Source of the DNA: Paracidovorax citrulli
GTDB lineage: Bacteria; Pseudomonadota; Gammaproteobacteria; Burkholderiales; Burkholderiaceae_C
Assembly (NCBI RefSeq): GCF_900100305.1
Contig: NZ_FNEY01000006.1
Coordinates: forward strand, 62,001-126,000
DNA: 64,000 nt
Direction: 5' to 3'
Of the stretch, positions 19,925 through 29,806 are shown piece by piece. The notes beneath the pieces are model-generated. The model was given only the letters and a program-made list of their open reading frames with translations, did no database searches and had not been told where the DNA came from. The position numbers and the translations under genes are program-made. Numbering within the stretch: position 1 is the stretch's first letter; every line of letters starts with the position of its first letter.

Positions 19925-20581
19925 TCAGGCTGCTGGCAGCGAGGGGGTGTCCGGCGCTACCGGATCCGTGGAATGCGCGGGCGCGGGGGGCTGTGTCTTC
20001 GCCGCATCCGCCGGCCGGGGCGGCGCACTGGTCCAGCGCCGGACCACGCGCTGGAAGATCAGTGCATTGGGGATCTGCAGCAGCACGGGCGCATCCGGCG
20101 TGCCGTCGAAGTCTTCGAGCGTGGTGTAGAGCAGGTTGATGTCCACGACGCGGCCTTTGGCTCCAGGCTTTTCCGCGGTGTCCAGCACCTCGATGTAGTC
20201 GCCCAGACGGAAAGGACCGGCGGTGAAGATCAGCAGGGCGCAGAACAGGTTGGAGAGCACGCTCCACGCCGCGAAGAAGGCGACCGCGCCCACTGCCGCG
20301 AAGCCCGTGAACGCCGTCCACAGCACGGTGGCCGAAACCCCCAGCCGCTCCAGCACCAGCAGTACGGCGCTGCCCATGATGATCCAGCGCACCAGCCCGT
20401 TGATGGGCACCATCAGCTCGATGGGCCAGTGGTAGTGGCGTCCCGCGCGTTCGAGCAGGCGGCGCAGCGTCCGTTGCAGCAGCACGGCGAGCACCAGGAT
20501 GAGCACGATCTGGAGGCCCGGCACGATGATGTCGAGCCATTCCTGCATCCAGTCGGGAAAATAGGTGCGGAGCCGGGTCAT
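19925..20581 (-). CDS. Small MscS-family mechanosensitive channel
   Basis: This inner-membrane channel-like protein has 218 residues from ATG 20581; an ATG at 20662 would add 27. Membrane segments precede a pore-like helix (GFAAVGAVAFFAAWSVLSN). The MscS beta domain (GPFRLGDYIEVL, GRVVDINLLYTTLED, IPNALIF) follows. The C-terminal cytoplasmic vestibule is missing or replaced by a Pro/Ala-rich tail, so this is a short member. It converges with the DUF3300 gene and lies downstream of the GGDEF gene. It probably relieves osmotic downshock. Confidence 0.85.
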   Translation of the reverse strand: MTRLRTYFPDWMQEWLDIIVPGLQIVLILVLAVLLQRTLRRLLERAGRHYHWPIELMVPINGLVRWIIMGSAVLLVLERLGVSATVLWTAFTGFAAVGAVAFFAAWSVLSNLFCALLIFTAGPFRLGDYIEVLDTAEKPGAKGRVVDINLLYTTLEDFDGTPDAPVLLQIPNALIFQRVVRRWTSAPPRPADAAKTQPPAPAHSTDPVAPDTPSLPAA

Positions 20582-20734
20582 GGACAAGGGGGGCAAAGCG
20601 GTCAACGTCCGGGAAATGGTTTGGGAAAGAACAGAAGGATGGCTCACCCACGGAGGGAGCATCCCTGCCGGCGGGGGGCCGCAGGCCGTTCCCGCAGCTG
20701 CCGGGGCGGGAAGCGCGCGTGGCGGCGCAGGGGG

Positions 20735-21781
20735 TCAGCCGCGCAACTGCTCGATGGTATCCATCTGCATCTCGAAGCTGAAGAAGCGCGCGCGGCCCTG
20801 GGCCTTGGCGGCGTAGAGCGCCTCGTCGGCGCGCATCAGCATGGCTTCGGCGCTGGTGCTGTCGTCCGGCACGCAGGTGGTGATGCCCCCCGAAACCGTG
20901 AGGTTCGCGCCCAGCGGCGAGTCGGGGTGCGCGATGGCGCGCTGGCTCACGAGCTTGCCGAGCGCGCGCGCGAAGGTCATCGCTCCGGAGCGCGGCGTGT
21001 TGGGCAGGATGAGGGCGAACTCCTCGCCGCCGTACCGTGCCGCCACGTCCCGCGGGCGCACGCACACTTCCTTGAGCAGCCGGCCCACTTCGCGCAGGCA
21101 GGCGTCGCCCTGGACATGGCCCACGGCGTCGTTGAAGCGCTTGAAGTGGTCGAGATCGCACAGCATCAGCGTGAGCGGCATGCCGTCGCGGCGCGCAGCG
21201 AGGATCTCGCTGTGCAGGATGCGGTCGAAGCCGCGCCGGTTGACGAGGCCGGTGAGCTGGTCCACCTCCACCATCTCGTTGAGGCGCTGGTTGGCCAGGT
21301 GCAGTTCCTCGGACATGGACACGAGCCTGCGGCGCATGTCCAGCAGGCGCCGCATGGCGCGCAGCTTGGCCACCAGCACGATGGGCTTCACGGGCTTGAC
21401 GAGGTAGTCGTCCCCGCCGGCCTCGATGCCGCGCCAGACATCCAGGTCGCTGTCCAGGCCGGACAGGAAGATGATCGGCGTCCATCCACCGGCCTCGGCC
21501 TCGCGCATCTGCTGGGCGACCCAGTAGCCGTCTTTTTCGTCCGAGAGCCGGATGTCCAGCAGCACCAGGTCGGGACGGCGCAGCTTGAACAGTTGCAGGG
21601 CCACGTCGCTGGAGGCCGCTTCCATCACGTCGGCCACTCCCGCATGCCGGAGCTCGGCCACGAGGGCGGCCCGCACGGAGGCCTGGTCTTCGACGACCAT
21701 GACGGAAAAGGGACCCGCCGAAGGGAGGGGATCGCCATGCCGCCCTGGGGCGGCGGGAGAAGTGGGGGGCATGGCGGTCAT
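20735..21781 (-). CDS. REC-GGDEF response regulator (diguanylate cyclase)
   Basis: The 348-residue cytoplasmic protein joins a receiver domain (residues 25-145; phosphoacceptor Asp76, Lys129) to a GGDEF domain whose active site is GGEEF (251-255). An RxxD inhibitory site (RPRD, 242-245) lies five residues before it, so feedback inhibition by c-di-GMP is expected. GAGGAAGG before ATG 21781 supports the start. No histidine kinase gene is adjacent. It probably makes c-di-GMP for surface or motility control. Confidence 0.9.
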   Translation of the reverse strand: MTAMPPTSPAAPGRHGDPLPSAGPFSVMVVEDQASVRAALVAELRHAGVADVMEAASSDVALQLFKLRRPDLVLLDIRLSDEKDGYWVAQQMREAEAGGWTPIIFLSGLDSDLDVWRGIEAGGDDYLVKPVKPIVLVAKLRAMRRLLDMRRRLVSMSEELHLANQRLNEMVEVDQLTGLVNRRGFDRILHSEILAARRDGMPLTLMLCDLDHFKRFNDAVGHVQGDACLREVGRLLKEVCVRPRDVAARYGGEEFALILPNTPRSGAMTFARALGKLVSQRAIAHPDSPLGANLTVSGGITTCVPDDSTSAEAMLMRADEALYAAKAQGRARFFSFEMQMDTIEQLRG

Positions 21782-21830
21782 CGGCCTTCCTCTCTACGGA
21801 CCGGGCGGTGGGTGCATGGCCGCAGCGGCT

Positions 21831-23387
21831 TCAATGCTCCCGGCGCAGGGCGGGGAACAGGATCACGTCGCGGATACTGGGGCTGTCGGTCAGCAGCATC
21901 ATAAGCCGGTCGATGCCGATGCCGCAGCCACCGGTGGGAGGCATGCCGTACTCGAGGGCGCGGACGAAATCGTGGTCGAAATACATGGCTTCGTCGTCCC
22001 CGCTGTCCTTGGCTTCCACCTGCGACTGGAAGCGGGCGGCCTGGTCCTCCGCATCGTTGAGCTCGGAGAAACCATTGCCGAATTCGCGGCCCGTGATGTA
22101 GAGCTCGAAGCGCTCCGTCACCTCCGGACGCGTGTCGTTGGCGCGCGCCAGCGGGCTGATCTCGGTCGGGTGTTCCATGATGAAGGTGGGCTGCCAGAGC
22201 TTGTCCTCCACCGTCTCCTCGAAGTAGAGCACCTGCAGGCCTGCCAGCGAGCGCGTGGACAGGCGGTCCTTCTCCTCGGAGAGGCCGAGCTTGCGCAGCG
22301 CGGCGACCAGCCAGGCGGCATCGTCCACGCCGTCGCCGGCGTCGGTGTGGCGCAGGATGGCCTCGCGGATCGTCAGGCGCTCGAAAGGCTGCGACAGGTC
22401 CACCGCGCGGCCCTGGTAGGTGAGCTGCAGGCTGCCCGCCGCCTTCGTGGCCGCGTCGCGCACGAGCTGTTCGGTGAAGTCCATCAGGTCGCGGTAATTC
22501 CAGTAGGCCGCGTAGAACTCCATCATCGTGAACTCGGGGTTGTGGCGCACCGAGATGCCTTCGTTGCGGAAGTTGCGGTTGATCTCGAACACGCGCTCGA
22601 AGCCGCCGACCACCAGACGCTTGAGGTAGAGCTCGGGCGCGATGCGCAGGTACATCTCCTGCTCCAGCGCGTTGTGGTGGGTCACGAACGGCTTGGCATT
22701 GGCGCCGCCGGGAATGGGGTGGAGCATGGGTGTCTCCACCTCCAGGAAGCCGTGCTGCACCATGAACTCGCGGATGCCGCTCACGGCCTTGCTGCGCGCG
22801 ATGAAGCGCCTGCGAGCCGCCTCGTCGGTCATCAGGTCCACGTAGCGCTGGCGGTACTTCACTTCCTGGTCGGCCACGCCATGGAACTTGTCGGGCATGG
22901 GGCGCAGGCTCTTGGTGAGCAGGCGCAGGTTCGTCACCTTGACCGAGAGCTCGCCGGTCTTGGTCTTCATGAGGGTGCCCTCGGCACCGACGATGTCGCC
23001 CAGGTCCCAGTGCTTGAAGGCGGCATAGGCTTCTTCGCCGATCGCATCGCGCGTCACGTACAGCTGGATACGGCCATGGGTCGCGCCGAGCGAGCCGTCC
23101 TGCACGGTGGCGAAGCTGGCCTTGCCCATGACGCGCTTGAGCATCATGCGGCCGGCCACGCTCACCGGCACGGGGTTGGCTTCGAGCGTCTCTGCCTCGG
23201 TCTCCGCGTACTGCGCCTGCAGGTCGGCCGCATGGTGCGCGGGCTTGAAGTCATTGGGGAAGGCCACGCCCTTGCCTTGTGCCTGGGCCTCCCGGAGGGA
23301 CTTGAGCTTGTCGCGGCGCTCGGCGATGAGCTGGTTGTCGTCGGAGGGGGCGGCGGTGGGCGCGGAAGGATTCTGGGGGGGGAGCAT
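21831..23387 (-). CDS. lysS: Lysyl-tRNA synthetase (class II)
   Basis: This enzyme charges tRNA-Lys. The 518-residue protein has an N-terminal anticodon-binding OB fold ([21 protein letters not shown]) and the class II motifs, including the [11 protein letters not shown] region and the C-terminal [10 protein letters not shown]. The frame stays open upstream, but ATG 23387 is the first start that makes sense. A -10-like TAAAAT (23440-23445, minus strand) overlaps the stop of the upstream flippase gene and may be its promoter. Confidence 0.96.
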   Translation of the reverse strand: MLPPQNPSAPTAAPSDDNQLIAERRDKLKSLREAQAQGKGVAFPNDFKPAHHAADLQAQYAETEAETLEANPVPVSVAGRMMLKRVMGKASFATVQDGSLGATHGRIQLYVTRDAIGEEAYAAFKHWDLGDIVGAEGTLMKTKTGELSVKVTNLRLLTKSLRPMPDKFHGVADQEVKYRQRYVDLMTDEAARRRFIARSKAVSGIREFMVQHGFLEVETPMLHPIPGGANAKPFVTHHNALEQEMYLRIAPELYLKRLVVGGFERVFEINRNFRNEGISVRHNPEFTMMEFYAAYWNYRDLMDFTEQLVRDAATKAAGSLQLTYQGRAVDLSQPFERLTIREAILRHTDAGDGVDDAAWLVAALRKLGLSEEKDRLSTRSLAGLQVLYFEETVEDKLWQPTFIMEHPTEISPLARANDTRPEVTERFELYITGREFGNGFSELNDAEDQAARFQSQVEAKDSGDDEAMYFDHDFVRALEYGMPPTGGCGIGIDRLMMLLTDSPSIRDVILFPALRREH

Positions 23388-23437
23388 AGAAACGAGCGTA
23401 TGCGCCGTGGTAGCGGCTGGTGGACTGGCTGAACCCG

Positions 23438-24649
23438 CTATTTTAGTTTTTTGCCCGTCATCCAGCGCACCATGGCCAGCAGGACGGCAGCAGATGTTCC
23501 TGCCAGGGTCCATATGTGCGCCACCGGATCGATGCCGGGCCAGGCGAGCGGAAGACACAGGACGGCCATTTGCAGCCCGTCGAACCCGATGGCGGCCCAT
23601 GAGAAGGGGCGCGCCAGTCCGCGCTGGAAAGGCAAATGGCCGTGCGCGGCGAAAAGGCAGGCGCATCCCTGCCAGATCACCAGCGGTACCAGATAGCCTT
23701 CCAGGCCCTGCCATGCGGATGGAATCCACCCTGCATGGAGCGCCCAGGCGGCGGCCAGGCCCGCCAGCATGGTGCAGGCCGCGCCCGCCAGCCCGATCCG
23801 CAGTGACAGCGTGGGATGCTCGCGCCCCTGTGAGAGCAGCACCTGGGGCCACGCGGCGTACACCACGGCAGGCAGCAGTCCGAGCAGCCGCAGCAGAACG
23901 GCCAGATAGCTTGCTTCCGTGGCCCCATGGAAGCGCTGCCACAAGACGAGAACCGCCATCCCTGCCGCGGCGTCGGCGGCGGTGTGTGCGATGCGCAGGA
24001 GCGGGCCCCGGTCGTCCTGCTGCGACGGGTGCGTTTCTCCTGGCGTGCGATGGTCTTCTTCTGGTGGGGCCGGCAAGGTGCGTGCATCGCGCGCGGGACG
24101 CAACAGCCAGAGCGCGCCGATCGCGTAACTGCCAGCCGCCGCCGCGAAGAGCGCCGTGGCACCGGCGCCAGGCAGGAGCAGTCCTGCACTGCCAGCCGCC
24201 GCGAGCGCGGCGAGCGGCGGGACCGACCGGGCCAGGGCGGCCGACTGCGCGGATGCCGTGCGCAGGGTCCATGGCTGTGCCAGGTACCAGCCCAGCTGCA
24301 GCAGTGCCAGGAGGGCCGCCCAGGCCAGGCATGCGCCCGGGCGTCCCAGGTCCGCCAGCCAGACGGCCGTCGCCGCGATCGGAAGCAGAAGGGCCCAGCG
24401 CCACAGGCTGGCGCGCATGGCTTCCCGGAGGGCCAGGCCCGGAGGGTGGTGGATGTTGGCCAGGAACCGCAGCTGGCTCTGGGCAAGCGCCAGCGTCATC
24501 CAGAAGAAGCCGATCTGGCTCACCACCGTGAAAAGCCCCACCTCCCGGGGCTGGAAAAGCCGAAGCATGAGCAGTCCGAAGAGCCCCTGGGCTGCCAGCG
24601 AGACGGCGCTCGCGGCTGCGATATGCGTCGTGGTGCCGAGCAGTTTCAT
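23438..24649 (-). CDS. Polysaccharide flippase-like membrane protein (Wzx/MOP type)
   Basis: The 403-residue protein has about 11-12 hydrophobic segments and few polar loops. It begins with the amphipathic [19 protein letters not shown] segment typical of lipid-linked oligosaccharide flippases. It follows two glycosyltransferases, with a GGAG ribosome site overlapping the end of the previous gene and an ATGA overlap. I infer that it moves a lipid-linked sugar unit across the inner membrane. No Wzy polymerase is next to it. Confidence 0.75.
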   Translation of the reverse strand: MKLLGTTTHIAAASAVSLAAQGLFGLLMLRLFQPREVGLFTVVSQIGFFWMTLALAQSQLRFLANIHHPPGLALREAMRASLWRWALLLPIAATAVWLADLGRPGACLAWAALLALLQLGWYLAQPWTLRTASAQSAALARSVPPLAALAAAGSAGLLLPGAGATALFAAAAGSYAIGALWLLRPARDARTLPAPPEEDHRTPGETHPSQQDDRGPLLRIAHTAADAAAGMAVLVLWQRFHGATEASYLAVLLRLLGLLPAVVYAAWPQVLLSQGREHPTLSLRIGLAGAACTMLAGLAAAWALHAGWIPSAWQGLEGYLVPLVIWQGCACLFAAHGHLPFQRGLARPFSWAAIGFDGLQMAVLCLPLAWPGIDPVAHIWTLAGTSAAVLLAMVRWMTGKKLK

Positions 24650-25566
24650 GCGCGCTCCTGCCATCGGCGCCATATGTGCATGCGGGCCAGCAGCGCATTC
24701 CAGGCATGCGCTTGCATCGGCGGGACGGTGCGGGGCTGCTCGTCCAGGCCGGTTCCCAGCAGATCCGCATAGCGCGCCACCGTCGCGTGGGCGGGAAGGT
24801 AGATGAACCGCGCGCCCGCCGTGCGCTCGAATTCCCGCACCCAGCGGTAGTCGGTGGAGACGGTGGGCAGCCCGACTGCGCAGTATTCGAGCAGCTTGGT
24901 GGAGGTCTGCCGGTCGTAGGGGGCGCGTACCGGCACCAGGTTCAGGCCGTAGCGCGCCTGCGCGAGCAGGGCCGGGACATCGCCCTGCGGCACGCGTCCC
25001 GCCATCGTCACGTTGGGCAGGCGGCCCAGTGAGGCCCGCAGGTCGCCGGGCGGCTCCCCTATGAGCAGCAGCGTGCGTCCGGCCGGTGCCAGGGCTTGCA
25101 GCAGCGGCGCGAAGCCGCGCAGACGGTCCATGTCTCCGAGGTAGGCGAAGTCGAAACGTGTGCTGCGCCGCGTGCCCGAGCGCGACAGGAAGGCTTCTGG
25201 AACGCCCATGTCGCGGTACTCGAACGGAATCCCGTCGTTGAACCCGAGCCGTTGGCGCACCCAGGCGTTCTGGAAGATCCGGTAATCCGGAGTGGGCTGG
25301 CGCCAGGATTTGATCCTGTCCTTGAGCCAGGCGCAGGGCGGCACCGATGCCGACGCGTATTCGTGCACCTGGAACGCCCCGGAATGGCGCCGGGCGCTGG
25401 CCGGGGGCACGAGCCCGCAGATCCACCACAGTACCTCGGCATCGCCGGGTACCGTGCCGGGATGGCTGTGGAGCACGGCCTGGTGTCCGGACTGCTGCAG
25501 GAACGCGGAGTAGGCTCCCAGTTCCGGCAGGTAGGCTTGCCCGGAATGGATGAAATGGATCAGCAT
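24646..25566 (-). CDS. Glycosyltransferase (GT-B type)
   Basis: The 306-residue protein has an N-terminal MLIHFIHSG segment and a C-terminal nucleotide-sugar half with [19 protein letters not shown], the usual donor-binding pattern of GT-B enzymes. ATG 25566 overlaps the end of the preceding glycosyltransferase by 7 bases, and the stop overlaps the flippase start by four. The substrate cannot be told from sequence. It acts in the same polysaccharide pathway as its neighbours. Confidence 0.75.
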   Translation of the reverse strand: MLIHFIHSGQAYLPELGAYSAFLQQSGHQAVLHSHPGTVPGDAEVLWWICGLVPPASARRHSGAFQVHEYASASVPPCAWLKDRIKSWRQPTPDYRIFQNAWVRQRLGFNDGIPFEYRDMGVPEAFLSRSGTRRSTRFDFAYLGDMDRLRGFAPLLQALAPAGRTLLLIGEPPGDLRASLGRLPNVTMAGRVPQGDVPALLAQARYGLNLVPVRAPYDRQTSTKLLEYCAVGLPTVSTDYRWVREFERTAGARFIYLPAHATVARYADLLGTGLDEQPRTVPPMQAHAWNALLARMHIWRRWQERA

Positions 25567-26606
25567 CGTCCCGACGCCTCCCGCAGCACCGACTGCCACC
25601 CCGCCAGGAAGTCCGCATGCCGGTACTGCTCCAGAACGCGCTGCAAATCCGCCTGCACGATCGCGGCGGGCCTGCGCAGCGTGGCCAGTACGGCATCGGC
25701 CAGGGCCTGCGCCGAGCTTTCTCGTGCAAGCAGGTAAGGCGCGTGGTCCTGCAGCATTTCCTGCAGGGCCGGGATGGGAACGCCGACGCAGGGCACCCCC
25801 AGCGACAGCGATTCCAGCGCGGCCATGGGGCAGCCTTCATAGCGCGAAGCGAGCAGGGTCAGATCCTGTTCGCGGCAGAAACCGGCGCTGTCTTCGACAT
25901 GCCCCAGCCATCGAAGCCGTCCCGCCTGCTGCAGATCCTTCGAGGTGGCCTCGAGGTCGCCGCGCAAAGGCCCGTCGCCCGCCAATGACAGGTGGAATTC
26001 GGGCGGCAGCCTGCGCAGTGTTTCCAGGAGCAGCTGCGGGTTTTTTTCGGCGGACAGGCGCCCCATGTAGCCCATGCGTACGGGGCCGTGTCTCTTCATG
26101 GCCGGTGCCGGTTGCGCAGGGGCGGAGGATGGGGGGGCCGGGTTGTGCACGACGCGCAGCACGGGGGACTTCCGGCTGCCACCCCGCATGAACCGCTGGA
26201 ATGCCGCTTGCGATGCTCCGGAGACGAATACGCAATGCGAGACGCGCCCGTAGAGCCAGCGCAGCCACGCCTGCTTTCCGGCTCCGGCATGGGCCTGTTC
26301 CAGCACGGTATCGACCGGCCCGTGCACCCACACCACAGCGCGCCTGCGCGTCGCGAGGCCCAGGGCCCATGCCACGTAGGCCGGGCGGAAATTGTGCGCG
26401 GCGAGGAGCACATCGCTGCGCCGGGCCGCTGCGAGCAGGGCCGACCCCCTCTGCGGCGCGGCATGCTGTATGTCCACCGGCCAGCCCGCTTCGCGCAACC
26501 CTTCCACCAGTGCCCGGGTGACCGTCGCCACGCCGCCGGCCGCCGGCGCATCGTGCAGCAGGCAGATCCGTGGCGGTGTGCAGGTGCCTGGGGATAATCG
26601 GGACAT
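25560..26606 (-). CDS. Glycosyltransferase family 4
   Basis: The 348-residue GT4-type protein has a Gly-rich acceptor loop (PAAGGVATVTRALVEGL), the GRLSAEKNPQLLLET strand-helix in the middle and the donor-site E(x)7E region ASRYEGCPMAALESLSLG. Its ATG (24 bases after a GGAG-containing stretch on the minus strand) shares two bases with the ATG of the divergent methyltransferase gene. It heads the leftward operon GT4-GT-flippase. Confidence 0.85.
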   Translation of the reverse strand: MSRLSPGTCTPPRICLLHDAPAAGGVATVTRALVEGLREAGWPVDIQHAAPQRGSALLAAARRSDVLLAAHNFRPAYVAWALGLATRRRAVVWVHGPVDTVLEQAHAGAGKQAWLRWLYGRVSHCVFVSGASQAAFQRFMRGGSRKSPVLRVVHNPAPPSSAPAQPAPAMKRHGPVRMGYMGRLSAEKNPQLLLETLRRLPPEFHLSLAGDGPLRGDLEATSKDLQQAGRLRWLGHVEDSAGFCREQDLTLLASRYEGCPMAALESLSLGVPCVGVPIPALQEMLQDHAPYLLARESSAQALADAVLATLRRPAAIVQADLQRVLEQYRHADFLAGWQSVLREASGRC

Positions 26607-27315
26607 GGATGCAATCTCCAGATACTTATCGGGCGAAGACTTCGATGACGATTTCCGGTACCAGCCCCGGATGTCCTTCGCTCCGCTGGCGCGCGGCGAC
26701 CTGCTCGAACAATGGTGCGCCGGGCGATCGGTGCTGCATGTGGGGTTTGCCGATCACCAGCCGCTGATCGCCGCGCGGGTGGCCGACGGCGGCTGGTTGC
26801 ATGCGCGCCTGAGCCGCAGCGCGCGGCAATGCCATGGCATCGATATCAACCGGCAGGCGGTGGAGGCCGCCCGGCTCCTCGGATTCCAGCATGTGCATGC
26901 GCTGGACATCCACGCCGCGGAATCCGAAGGCTTCCTGCGGGGGCTCGGTGTGGATCTCGTCATGGTTCCCGATGTGCTCGAACATCTGGGCGATCCAGCG
27001 GCGTTCATGGCGCGGCTCGCGCAGGTTTTTCCCGCCGCGGATTTCGTGGTGTCCGTGCCGAACGGACTTGCGTTGCGCAACGCGGTGAACATGCTGGGCG
27101 GCGTCGAGCGCGTCAATACCGATCACCGGGCCTGGTTCTCGCCCTACACCCTGAGCAAGGTGCTGGCCGATGCCGGCCTGCGTGTCGAGGAGTTGCGCGG
27201 ATGCATGGTCAGTCCGGCAGGCAGCCTCAAGGGGCGCCTGCTGCGGGGCCTCGTGCGCCGGCGGCCGCTGGGGGCGGACGTGCTGGTCGCGCGCGCGCGG
27301 GTGGGAATGTCCTGA
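26605..27315 (+). CDS. SAM-dependent methyltransferase (class I, UbiE/Ubie-like fold)
   Basis: The 236-residue protein has a Rossmann-type core. VLHVGFAD is a modified motif I, GIDINRQAVEAARLLG is motif II, and VMVPDVLEHLGDPAAFMARL is the family's post-II region. It lies divergent to the GT4 gene with overlapping start codons (CATG at 26604-26607) and ends 10 bases before the convergent sugar transferase. Its position suggests it methylates a sugar or lipid-linked glycan, but this is inference. Confidence 0.75.
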   Translation: MDAISRYLSGEDFDDDFRYQPRMSFAPLARGDLLEQWCAGRSVLHVGFADHQPLIAARVADGGWLHARLSRSARQCHGIDINRQAVEAARLLGFQHVHALDIHAAESEGFLRGLGVDLVMVPDVLEHLGDPAAFMARLAQVFPAADFVVSVPNGLALRNAVNMLGGVERVNTDHRAWFSPYTLSKVLADAGLRVEELRGCMVSPAGSLKGRLLRGLVRRRPLGADVLVARARVGMS

Positions 27316-27325
27316 GGCCACGCTG

Positions 27326-28636
27326 CTACCGGGAGCCGAATCCGCTGGCCACGATGCGCAGCGTCTTCCAGGCGATCAGCAGATCCAGTGCCACGGAATA
27401 GTGCGCGACGTAGTAGAGGTCGTAGCTGAGCTTGACGGCGGTCTGCTCCTCGCTGTCCGCGTAGCCCTGCTGCACCTGCGCCCAGCCGGTCAGGCCGGGA
27501 CGCACCAGGTGGCGGTAGGGGTAGGCGGGGATGCGTTCCGCGAAGCTGTACACGAATTCCGCCTGTTCGGGCCGCGGGCCGATCAGGCTCATGTCGCCCC
27601 GCAGGACGTTCCACAACTGGGGCAGCTCGTCGAGGCGGGTGCGGCGTATGAAGCGGCCCACCGGCGTGATGCGATCGTCGTTGGGCTGCGCGAAACGCGC
27701 GCCTTGCTCCGCTGGCGCATGGCGCATGCTGCGCAGCTTCCAGATGCAGAATTCGCGCCCGTTGCGGCCCACGCGCAACTGCGAAAAGAGCATGGGGCCG
27801 GGGGAATCGAGCTTCACCGCCAGGCCCGCGACCAGGCACAGGGGAAGCCAAAGCGGCAGTGTGGCCAGCGTGGCGGCCAGGTCCACCATGCGCTTGACCG
27901 TGTCGTAGGCCGGATTGCCGTCCAGTGTCCACAAATCCTGCGCATGGTTTTCAGGCAGCACCATCCGGCCGCTCAGCAGTTCGGCCACCGCTTCGACACT
28001 GTAGAGGCGGATGTGCTGCAGCCGCAAACCGCTGATTTTCCGGTCGCGGGCCGCGTGGGAGGGGGCATGCCGGTCCAGCACCACGCCGGCCCAGCCCGAG
28101 GCGGCTGCGTCGTCCAGGCCCCGCTCCGGCCAGGGCATGAGCGTGATGTCCTTTCTGCGCGCTTCGTCTGCGCCGGGACCCAGGAGCGCCTGCAGGCGCT
28201 GCGGGACGGTATCGTCCAGATAGATCAGGCACAGGCCGTGCCGGCGCAGGTCGCGCCAATGGCCGGCCAGGAACCACGCCAGCGACAGCAGGTACGACAG
28301 CAACACGGCTCCCCGGGAATAGGGGCGCTGCAGCAGCGCGAAGCCGAGCGGAGCCGCCAGGTACGGCACGGCCGTCGCCACGAAGAGAAAGCTCCTGCCC
28401 TCGAAACGCGGCAGGTGGGCGCCGCTGTACAGCCAGTACGACGCGATGGCGTAGGGGATGGCGCACCACAGGACGGTTGCGGGGAACTGGTAGGTCGCCC
28501 AGCCGCGGCGCTGCAGTTCCAGCCCGATCAGATAGGCGGCGAGCAGCGTCACCGTTCCCGCCAGCGACCAGCGCAGCAGCGCGCCTTGCCGGTGCGCCGT
28601 GGAAGAGCCAAGTTCGCGTTGGGGAATGCTGTTCAT
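27326..28636 (-). CDS. Undecaprenyl-phosphate sugar phosphotransferase (initiating transferase)
   Basis: The 436-residue membrane enzyme belongs to the polyisoprenyl-phosphate hexose-1-phosphate transferase family. Four to five N-terminal membrane segments are followed by a cytoplasmic domain. A membrane re-entrant segment at about residue 245 then leads to the catalytic domain with SPGPMLFSQLRVGRNG, KLRSMR, DELPQLWNVLRGDMSLIGPR and RPGLTGWAQV. It should put the first sugar phosphate on the carrier lipid of this cluster. It starts five bases after the GT4 stop. Confidence 0.9.
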   Translation of the reverse strand: MNSIPQRELGSSTAHRQGALLRWSLAGTVTLLAAYLIGLELQRRGWATYQFPATVLWCAIPYAIASYWLYSGAHLPRFEGRSFLFVATAVPYLAAPLGFALLQRPYSRGAVLLSYLLSLAWFLAGHWRDLRRHGLCLIYLDDTVPQRLQALLGPGADEARRKDITLMPWPERGLDDAAASGWAGVVLDRHAPSHAARDRKISGLRLQHIRLYSVEAVAELLSGRMVLPENHAQDLWTLDGNPAYDTVKRMVDLAATLATLPLWLPLCLVAGLAVKLDSPGPMLFSQLRVGRNGREFCIWKLRSMRHAPAEQGARFAQPNDDRITPVGRFIRRTRLDELPQLWNVLRGDMSLIGPRPEQAEFVYSFAERIPAYPYRHLVRPGLTGWAQVQQGYADSEEQTAVKLSYDLYYVAHYSVALDLLIAWKTLRIVASGFGSR

Positions 28637-28641
28637 GCCAT

Positions 28642-29763
28642 TCAGGAGCGGGAACGCCGCAGGGCGGCGGCATAGACGTCGCGCACCGCAGACCCCATGC
28701 GCTCGGCGGTGTAGTGCCGTTCGTAGCGCTGCCGTGCGGCAGCGCCGAGCCGGGCGCGCAGCGCGGGGGACTCCATCAATTGTCGCAGTGCAGCGGCGAG
28801 GGCTTCCGGGTCCGCGGGCACGAGCAGGGCGTGCCCGGGTTCGGGCAGCAGCTCGCGCACGCCAGGCAGATCGCTGGCCACGATCGCCATGCCCGCACGC
28901 ATCGCCTCGATGAGCGAAACGGGCAGTCCTTCGTGGTCCGACATGAGCACGAAGATCCCGTGGCGTGCGAGCTGCGCGGGTACGTCGTCCACGTCCCCCT
29001 TGAAATCGACCGACGACTGCAGGCCGAGGCGGGCTGCCAGCGCTTCGTGGGCCGGCCTGTCGGGGCCGTCCCCCAGGAGCGTGGCGGAGCCATGCTGTCC
29101 GGTCGTGTCCCTGAGCCGGGCCAGGGCATGCAGCAGCAGGTCGTGCCGCTTCGGCGGTGCCATGCGGGCGACCATGGCGACCGAAGTGCCTTCGCGCTTC
29201 CATGCCGTGGCATCGGCGGGAACGGCGATGTCGTCAACGCCGTTCACGACGGTCTCCAGGCGCCAGCTCGGCAGCGGCAGGCTGCGCGCAAGGGCACGCT
29301 CGTGTTCCGAGACGCAGACCATGCGGCTGGTCAGCGGGGCCAGCAGCGCCTCGGTGGTCCAGGCCACCGCCCGGCGCGGCCAGGCATTGCCGGCCTTGAA
29401 TGCGAAGCCGTGCACGGTGTAGATCACGGGAACACCCGACAATGCCCCGGCGATACGCGCTGCGACGCCCGCCATGGCGCTGTGGGCGTGCAGCAGGTCC
29501 GGAGACTCCGCTCGCACGATGCGGAGCAGATCACGCGTGGCCCGCAGGAGGCGGACCGGTCGCAAGCCGTTGTCCAGCAAGGGAATGCCATGCACATGCA
29601 GGCCCAGGGTTTCCAGATACCTGCCCAAGGGAGAAAGCGGGCCGGCTCCGCCGATGGCGGCCTGCACTGCCACCCCCTGCGTGGAGAGCGCGGCGCACAG
29701 TGTGCGCACATGGCTCTGCGCTCCCCCTGTCTCGCCTTTGGTGATGACCTGCAGGACTTTCAC
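28642..29763 (-). CDS. Glycosyltransferase family 4
   Basis: The 373-residue GT4 enzyme starts at GTG 29763. It has the acceptor loop GETGGAQSHVRTLCAAL, VHGFAFK, the middle MVARMAPPKRHDLLLHAL, and the donor-site SDHEGLPVSLIEAMRAG with the E(x)7E pattern. It forms an operon with the initiating transferase 5 bases downstream. The probable role is extension of the sugar chain on the lipid carrier. Confidence 0.87.
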   Translation of the reverse strand: MKVLQVITKGETGGAQSHVRTLCAALSTQGVAVQAAIGGAGPLSPLGRYLETLGLHVHGIPLLDNGLRPVRLLRATRDLLRIVRAESPDLLHAHSAMAGVAARIAGALSGVPVIYTVHGFAFKAGNAWPRRAVAWTTEALLAPLTSRMVCVSEHERALARSLPLPSWRLETVVNGVDDIAVPADATAWKREGTSVAMVARMAPPKRHDLLLHALARLRDTTGQHGSATLLGDGPDRPAHEALAARLGLQSSVDFKGDVDDVPAQLARHGIFVLMSDHEGLPVSLIEAMRAGMAIVASDLPGVRELLPEPGHALLVPADPEALAAALRQLMESPALRARLGAAARQRYERHYTAERMGSAVRDVYAAALRRSRS

Positions 29764-29806
29764 GGCGTACGCATGCCGGGCGCTGGCCGAATGGCGCGGA
29801 GCCTGC

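Noticed and set aside
23388-24770. A 979-codon frame that would extend lysS upstream through the flippase gene
   Set aside because: The extra part overlaps the flippase in another frame and has no class II synthetase features; ATG 23387 starts the conserved protein.
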